Source: Actinomycetes bacterium
GTDB lineage: Bacteria; Actinomycetota; Acidimicrobiia; Acidimicrobiales; RAAP-2
DNA length: 64,000 nt
Assembly (NCBI GenBank): GCA_021791145.1
Contig: JAJYXE010000035.1
Span: 34,778-98,777 of the forward strand
Direction: 5' to 3'
Part shown: positions 59,211 to 64,000 of the stretch, in pieces
Position numbering within the stretch: position 1 is the first letter of the stretch
Layout of the letters: each line of letters begins with the position of its first letter
The notes under the pieces: model-generated
Told to the model about the DNA's origin: nothing
The model's input: the letters and a program-made list of their open reading frames with translations, nothing else
Databases searched by the model: none
Translations under genes and position numbers: made by a program

Positions 59211-60105
59211 GCTTCCCGAGGTGGAGACCCTCCGCCAGGACCTGGCCAAGGAGGTCGTCGGCAGGAAGATCAAGTCGGTCGCGGTGACCAACGGACGTTC
59301 GGTCCGCCGGCATGCGAGCGCGAAGCACTTCCGTGCGCTGCTCGAGGGTCGCACGGTCAAGGCGGTCGCCAGGCTCGGCAAGTACCTGCTCTGCATCCTC
59401 GACAACCAGGACACCTTGGTCATCCACCTCGGAATGAGCGGCCAGCTCCTGCGGGTGAAGAGCGCCAAGGAGCCGAAGCCCAAGCACACCCACGTCGTCA
59501 TCGCCTTCACCCAAGGCGGAGAGCTGCGCTACGTCGACCCCCGGACCTTTGGTGAGATGTTCGTGTCCAGCCCGCTCTCGGAGGGCGCGACGGCCAACGG
59601 CTCGGCTCTGCCTCCAGGCATAGCGGCCGGCGACGGCGCGGCGCTCCGGCGCCAGGTACCCGAGCTCTCCCACCTCGGCTTCGACCCGATCGAGGACGTG
59701 ATGAGCTGGGACCGTTTCGGTCTCCTCCTGCGCCAGCACCGCAGCGGGCTGAAGGCGCTCCTCATGGACCAGGAGTTCGTCTCGGGGATCGGCAACCTCT
59801 ACTCCGACGAGATCCTCTTCAGCGCAGGCCTCCGCTACGACCGGTTGTCCGACGGGCTGTCGGCGACCGAGGTCCGACGGCTCTACCGCGCGATGGTCGA
59901 GACGCTGAGCGAGGCGATCAAGCACCGGGGCTCCACGCTCGTCGACGAGCAGTACCGGGACCTGTTCGGCGAAGCGGGGGACTACCAGGGCAGCCACCAG
60001 GTCTACGGCCGCGAAGGTGAGCCGTGCCGGCGCTGTCGCAACCTGATCGTTCGAGCGAAGATCGCCGGCCGGTCGACCTTTTACTGCGAGCACTGCCAGG
60101 TCTGA
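59203..60105 (+). CDS. mutM: Formamidopyrimidine-DNA glycosylase
   Basis: MutM removes oxidised purines and nicks the DNA. After fMet removal the N-terminus is PELPEVE, with the catalytic proline and glutamate; HLGMSGQL, the FGLLLRQHRSGLKALLMDQ and VSGIGNLYSDEILF helix-two-turn-helix region, and the zinc finger CRRC...CEHC end the 300-residue protein. The GTG at 59203 is fixed by the PELPE motif. Order rnc-mutM-smc matches actinobacterial genomes. Confidence 0.95.
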   Translation: MPELPEVETLRQDLAKEVVGRKIKSVAVTNGRSVRRHASAKHFRALLEGRTVKAVARLGKYLLCILDNQDTLVIHLGMSGQLLRVKSAKEPKPKHTHVVIAFTQGGELRYVDPRTFGEMFVSSPLSEGATANGSALPPGIAAGDGAALRRQVPELSHLGFDPIEDVMSWDRFGLLLRQHRSGLKALLMDQEFVSGIGNLYSDEILFSAGLRYDRLSDGLSATEVRRLYRAMVETLSEAIKHRGSTLVDEQYRDLFGEAGDYQGSHQVYGREGEPCRRCRNLIVRAKIAGRSTFYCEHCQV

Positions 60106-60264
60106 GCGCGTCTCGTCGCGCCACGTCGCACGAGGCCGACCACACCCAGAGGCCTGCCGGTCCCCGAGCATCCCGGCACGAGCACGCAGAGATCCGCTCA
60201 GCCGGCCCGGTCGGGCACCAGGCTCGGTGCCCGCCGGGTCCCGGGCGCGGCGGCGAGGCGTTGG

Positions 60265-60270
60265 TAGGGT
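60265..60270 (+). promoter_or_regulatory. Putative -10 element for smc
   Basis: TAGGGT lies 9 bases before the smc ATG with no ribosome-binding site between. The same 9-base spacing occurs before the ftsY, DAK2 and cydD starts. Confidence 0.45.
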
Positions 60271-60279
60271 CGGCTGGCG

Positions 60280-63200
60280 ATGTTCCTCAAGTCCCTCAGC
60301 ATGAAGGGGTTCAAGTCCTTCGCGGACCCCACGGTCCTCGAATTCGAGCCCGGTCTCACGGTCGTGGTCGGGCCCAACGGAAGCGGGAAGTCCAACGTCG
60401 TGGACGCCGTCACGTGGGTGCTCGGCGCACAAGGGCCCCGGGCGCTGCGCTCGCAGAAGATGGAGGACGTGATCTTCGCCGGCACGTCCAGCCGGCCCGC
60501 GCTCGGACGTGCGGAGGTCTCCCTCACGATCGACAACAGCTCGGGGAAGCTCCCGGTGCCGATGGCCGAGGTGACCATCACCCGCACGTTGTTCCGCTCG
60601 GGCGACAGCGAGTACGCGATCAACGGGACGGCATGCCGGCTCCTCGACGTCCAAGACCTCCTCAACGACTCCGGCGTCGGCCGCCAGCAGCACATGATCA
60701 TCGGGCAGAACCAGCTCGACACCGTGCTCACGGCACGCCCCGAGGATCGCCGCGCCGTCATCGAAGAGGCGGCAGGCGTCCTGAAGCACCGCCGTCGCCG
60801 GGAGCGTGCGGAGCGGCGCCTCGACGCGACGCAGGAGAACCTCGAGCGCTTGGGCGACCTCGTGCGGGAGGTGCGCCGGCAGATCCGGCCACTCGAGCGC
60901 CAGGCTGCAGCGGCCAGGTCGCACGCGTCGATCGCCGCGGAGCTCCACGCCCTGCGGGTTCACCTCTGCGGAGCGGAGCTCGCCGAGCTGGAGGTCCGTC
61001 AGGACCGCGCGGCGGCCGACGTCGCCGAGCTGTCGGGCGAAGAGGCGCGGCTTCGCGCGCTGCTCGAGGAGCTGGACTCGCAGGCCGCGGCGACGGCGGC
61101 GGAGCTCTCCTCTGGTGACGAGCAGGATCTTGCGAGCGTGCTGGCGAGCGTCCAAGCCCTGGTCGAGCGGGCCAAGGGGCTCGCCAACGTGGCGCGCGAG
61201 CGGGCGAGAGCGCTCGAGCACGCCCTGGACGCTGCGGCCGACACGGACGTCGTGGCGACTCTCGAGGCCGAAGGCGCGAAGCTTGCCGACGAGCTGCGAG
61301 GTGTCGACGCGGACGAGCGCGCCCTGGTCCCCCAACAAGAGGAGATCGACCGGCGGTCCTCGTCTCTCGCCGCAGACGAGAAGTCGCACCGGCTCCGTTG
61401 GGGTGACGGCGCAGCGCTCCACGCGGCAACGAGAGCGCTCGACGAGCTGCGACGCCGTACGGAGCTGCAGTTGCGCGCGGTGCAGCACGACGAACGGGAG
61501 ATCGCGGCCCTCGAAGAGAGGCTTGCGGCGGTTCAGTCCCGTGCTCGAAGACTGGCGGTGGGCGCCGAGGACCTCGACGCCCGCGCTGACGCGATGGAGA
61601 CGGAGGCCGCGCAACTCGCCGCGGCGGTCACGGAGGCCGAAGCGCGGCACGGGGCGGCGTGGGACGCGGCCAGGGCCGCCGAGGACGCGGCACGAGAGGC
61701 CGATCAGGAGCGGTATCGAGCCGCCGCGCGCGCCGAGGCCCTGGCGCGTGCGCTGCACGAGCTCGAGGGAGCGAGCGGCAAGGACCTGCTCTCCGACGTC
61801 GACGGTGTGGTCGGCTCGCTGGTTGACCTCGTCGCGATCGACCCGGGGTGGGAGGCTGCGTTCGAGGCAGCCGCAGGGGCAGCGGTGTCGGCCGTGGTCG
61901 TGTCAGGGCGGGACGCGGCGCATGCGGCGCTCGCTCGGCTGCACGGCCGCGGCGCGACGGGCGCGCTCCTTCCGACGGGTGCGGTCATGGACAACCGCAC
62001 CCCTGTCGGCCTCCCGGCTGCTGCGCTCCCGGTGCGGCCGCACGTGCGGCTCCGAAGACCGCTCGGTGCTGCCGTCGACAGCGTCCTCGACGCGCTCGTC
62101 GGGAGCGCGGTGCGCGTGGATGGATGGGAGGCTGCGATCGACCTCGCGCTCGACCGCCCCGACGTCGTGGTCGTGACGCCGGACGGAGATCGCTTCTCGA
62201 ATGCGGGATGGCGGGTCCGTTCCTCGTCGGGGATCGTCACCGCCGCAGCGGTGGAGGAGGCGGAGCGGCGTGCAGCCGACGCAGCAGCGCGTGCTGAGCG
62301 GGCGAACGCCGCGAGCGCAGACGCGCGCCGAGCGCTCGACGCGGCGTCCACGGGCGCGCGGGACGCTGCGAGGGCGCTCGATCGCCACGAGGCGGCGCGG
62401 GCGGCGATCGCCGGGGACCGGCGACGCACCGCAGAGGAGCGCGCGCGTGTGGCGTCGGAGCTCGACGAGGCGCGTGAAGCCCATCGGACGCTCGAATTGC
62501 GGCTCGCGTCCGACCGCGAGGAGCTGTCGTCCTTGGAGAGGGCGCTCCCGGGTGCCGAGGAGCAGGCGTCCGCTGCGGCGGCGAGCGCGGCAGAGGCCGC
62601 TGCCGCAGCCGAGGTGCTGGCTTCGAGGAGGCGCGAGCTGTCCGCGTCGCGTCACGCGCTCGACGTCCGCGCTGCGAGCATCGCGGAGAGGCGACGGGTG
62701 CTCACGGCACGACTCGGCGAGATCGAGCGTCGCCTGGCTGGGCACGGTGAGGCGCGCGAGGCCGCCGCCCGGCGCAGGCAGCGCCTCGAGGCCGACGCTG
62801 TCGCGCTCGGCCGTCTCGAGCGCCTCGTCCGACAAGAGCGCGCCCGCCTCGAGTCGATGCTCGCCGTGCTCCGCCGCGCATACGCCGACCAGTCCGACCG
62901 ACGACGGGCGGGCGCGGCGAGGATGGAGTCGATCCGCGCGGAGCGCTTGGCGCTCGAACAGAGGCAGGCCGCAGTCCGTGAGAGATCGCGGGCCGCGGAC
63001 CGAGAGATGGCGGAGGCGTCATTGCGCGCCGACGCCCTCGTCGAGACCATGGAGCGCGAGCTGGGCGTCGCACCAGCCGAGGCGAAGTCCGCCCCGCTGC
63101 CCGAGCTGCCCGAAGGGGTGACGGCCGCCGCCCACGCGGGGGCACTTGCCACCAAGCTCGCTTCGCTCGGACCGGTGAACCCGCTCGCGCTGGACGAGCT

Positions 63201-63780
63201 GTCCGTGCTCGAGGAGCGCCACCGAGAGCTCGATACGCAGATGGAGGACGTTCGCGCCGCGCGCCGGCAACTGCACGAGGTGGTGCGCTCCCTCGACCGG
63301 GAGATCACCGAGGAGTTCGCAGCAGCGGTAGCGGACGTGAACGAGCACTTCTCCACGTTCGTGGGGAGCCTGTTCCCGGGGGGGACCGGCCGGCTCACGT
63401 TGACCGAGCCAGCAGATCTGCTGAGCACGGGCGTGGAGATCGAGGTGCGCCCCGCGGGTCGCAACGTGCGACGCGTCTCGTTGCTGTCCGGCGGGGAGCG
63501 ATCGATGGCCGCGCTCGCGTTCCTCTTCGCTGTGTTCCGCAGCCGGCCCTCACCTTTCTACCTCATGGACGAGGTAGAAGCAGCGCTCGACGACGTGAAC
63601 CTGCACCGGTTCCTCGGGCTGGTGCACGAATTCCGCGACGAGGCGCAACTGATCGTGGTCAGCCACCAGAAGCGGACGATGGAGGCGGCCGACGCGCTCT
63701 ACGGGGTCACCATGGCTCCGGGGGGATCCTCCCAGGTCGTGAGCCAGCGGGCGCGCGCACGGGCTCAGCCCGTGGGGTAG
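60280..63780 (+). CDS. smc: Chromosome segregation protein SMC
   Basis: This 1166-residue condensin ATPase organises the chromosome with ScpAB. Walker A GPNGSGKS (31-38) is in the N-terminal head; long coiled coils flank a hinge at about residues 505-635; the C-terminal head has signature LLSGGERSMAAL and Walker B YLMDEVEAALDD. Length matches the family. The 174-bp upstream spacer and the 9-base -10 spacing suggest its own promoter. No scpA or scpB is in the window. Confidence 0.97.
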   Translation: MFLKSLSMKGFKSFADPTVLEFEPGLTVVVGPNGSGKSNVVDAVTWVLGAQGPRALRSQKMEDVIFAGTSSRPALGRAEVSLTIDNSSGKLPVPMAEVTITRTLFRSGDSEYAINGTACRLLDVQDLLNDSGVGRQQHMIIGQNQLDTVLTARPEDRRAVIEEAAGVLKHRRRRERAERRLDATQENLERLGDLVREVRRQIRPLERQAAAARSHASIAAELHALRVHLCGAELAELEVRQDRAAADVAELSGEEARLRALLEELDSQAAATAAELSSGDEQDLASVLASVQALVERAKGLANVARERARALEHALDAAADTDVVATLEAEGAKLADELRGVDADERALVPQQEEIDRRSSSLAADEKSHRLRWGDGAALHAATRALDELRRRTELQLRAVQHDEREIAALEERLAAVQSRARRLAVGAEDLDARADAMETEAAQLAAAVTEAEARHGAAWDAARAAEDAAREADQERYRAAARAEALARALHELEGASGKDLLSDVDGVVGSLVDLVAIDPGWEAAFEAAAGAAVSAVVVSGRDAAHAALARLHGRGATGALLPTGAVMDNRTPVGLPAAALPVRPHVRLRRPLGAAVDSVLDALVGSAVRVDGWEAAIDLALDRPDVVVVTPDGDRFSNAGWRVRSSSGIVTAAAVEEAERRAADAAARAERANAASADARRALDAASTGARDAARALDRHEAARAAIAGDRRRTAEERARVASELDEAREAHRTLELRLASDREELSSLERALPGAEEQASAAAASAAEAAAAAEVLASRRRELSASRHALDVRAASIAERRRVLTARLGEIERRLAGHGEAREAAARRRQRLEADAVALGRLERLVRQERARLESMLAVLRRAYADQSDRRRAGAARMESIRAERLALEQRQAAVRERSRAADREMAEASLRADALVETMERELGVAPAEAKSAPLPELPEGVTAAAHAGALATKLASLGPVNPLALDELSVLEERHRELDTQMEDVRAARRQLHEVVRSLDREITEEFAAAVADVNEHFSTFVGSLFPGGTGRLTLTEPADLLSTGVEIEVRPAGRNVRRVSLLSGGERSMAALAFLFAVFRSRPSPFYLMDEVEAALDDVNLHRFLGLVHEFRDEAQLIVVSHQKRTMEAADALYGVTMAPGGSSQVVSQRARARAQPVG

Positions 63781-63841
63781 TGCTGACGCTGTACGGGCAG
63801 CTGTCCTCTCGTCGTTGATCGGGCCACGACGACGGCACGGG

Positions 63842-63847
63842 TAGGCT
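63842..63847 (+). promoter_or_regulatory. Putative -10 element for ftsY
   Basis: TAGGCT is followed after 9 bases by the GTG at 63857 and no ribosome site, matching the leaderless pattern of smc. Confidence 0.4.
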
Positions 63848-63856
63848 CGCCGGATC

Positions 63857-64000
63857 GTGGTCGCCCTATGGATCGCGCTCGGCGTCGCGGCGATCGTCGT
63901 GCTCGTCGCAGGCAGCCTCGGCTACGCCACGACCGCTCGGCGCAGGCGGGGCCGCGGGGCCTCCGCCCGCCCGCCCGCCCGCCCGCCGGCGCCGCGTCCC
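63857..64000 (+). CDS. Partial N-terminus, probable FtsY (signal recognition particle receptor)
   Basis: Forty-eight codons are visible before the window ends. They encode a membrane helix (VVALWIALGVAAIVVLVAG) followed by an Arg-rich and Pro/Ala-rich cytoplasmic stretch. Actinobacterial FtsY proteins start with such a membrane anchor and the gene normally follows smc, which is the case for the call. The GTPase domain lies outside the window. Confidence 0.6.
   Translation, partial: MVALWIALGVAAIVVLVAGSLGYATTARRRRGRGASARPPARPPAPRP

Noticed and set aside
1..64000. tRNA, rRNA, insertion sequences, prophage or integrase genes
   Set aside because: Reading both strands I found no TPsiC-loop-like cloverleaf, rRNA signature, transposase or integrase motif; a tRNAscan-SE or ISfinder run could still find a missed case.

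Overview
The window is GC-rich DNA from an actinobacterium that does not look like a typical Streptomyces or Mycobacterium. Evidence for Actinomycetota is a WhiB regulator, a GTP-type PEP carboxykinase, a SepIVA-like division protein, frequent GTG/TTG starts, and the order thiL - rpmB - DAK2 kinase - recG - rsmD - coaD - sepIVA - DUF177 - rpmF - plsX - acpP - rnc - mutM - smc - (ftsY). The presence of plsX-acpP between rpmF and rnc, with rubrerythrin/DUF3501, glucose-6-phosphate dehydrogenase and PEPCK, would suit an Acidimicrobiia-like lineage; this placement is inference. No tRNA, rRNA, insertion sequence, prophage or CRISPR array was recognised. The one structural RNA gene is RNase P RNA (rnpB) at 22402-22777 on the minus strand.

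Layout. 0-3 kb: two CBS-domain proteins flanking a membrane site-2 protease that also carries CBS domains. 3-10 kb: zwf, a probable cell-wall amidase, a fused acyltransferase/SGNH membrane protein, an MFS transporter and a translationally coupled trio (endonuclease/phosphatase family protein and two small membrane proteins). 10-16.6 kb: aminotransferase, PhzF-like protein, NUDIX hydrolase, zinc-ribbon coiled-coil protein, haloalkane-dehalogenase-like hydrolase and TetR regulator. 17-22.3 kb (minus): ECF sigma factor, its candidate membrane anti-sigma factor, then cydD-cydC. 22.4-26.7 kb: rnpB, then xseA-xseB-MBL hydrolase-FAD reductase as a coupled plus-strand operon. 26.6-35.7 kb (minus): a six-gene run, glpD - AGPS-like flavoprotein - glpK - moxR - DUF58 - transglutaminase. 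35.8-38 kb: Fur/PerR regulator, rubrerythrin, DUF3501 and whiB. 38-48.8 kb: acyl-CoA dehydrogenase, trpD, solitary DNA methyltransferase, alpha-methylacyl-CoA racemase-like protein, MFS transporter, pckG, thiL and a D,D-carboxypeptidase. 48.8-64 kb: the conserved housekeeping block ending in smc and the first codons of a probable ftsY.

Two window-wide patterns stand out. First, short perfect or near-perfect tandem repeats recur every few kilobases. Those inside genes have units of 12, 15, 18, 21 or 51 bp, all multiples of three, and sit in the N- or C-terminal tails of otherwise ordinary enzymes. Arrays between genes include units of 7, 26 and 31 bp, which would break a frame. Second, many first-of-operon genes have no Shine-Dalgarno sequence but have a TANNNT hexamer 5-11 bases (most often 9) before the start codon, which suggests leaderless transcripts; internal operon genes instead use 1- to 11-base overlaps. 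Stop-codon scarcity in this DNA has also produced genes whose tails run into convergent or following neighbours. No clearly new multi-gene defence or biosynthetic system was found; the best candidates for follow-up are the repeat arrays, the sigma/anti-sigma-cydDC unit and the iteron-like array beside the solitary methyltransferase.
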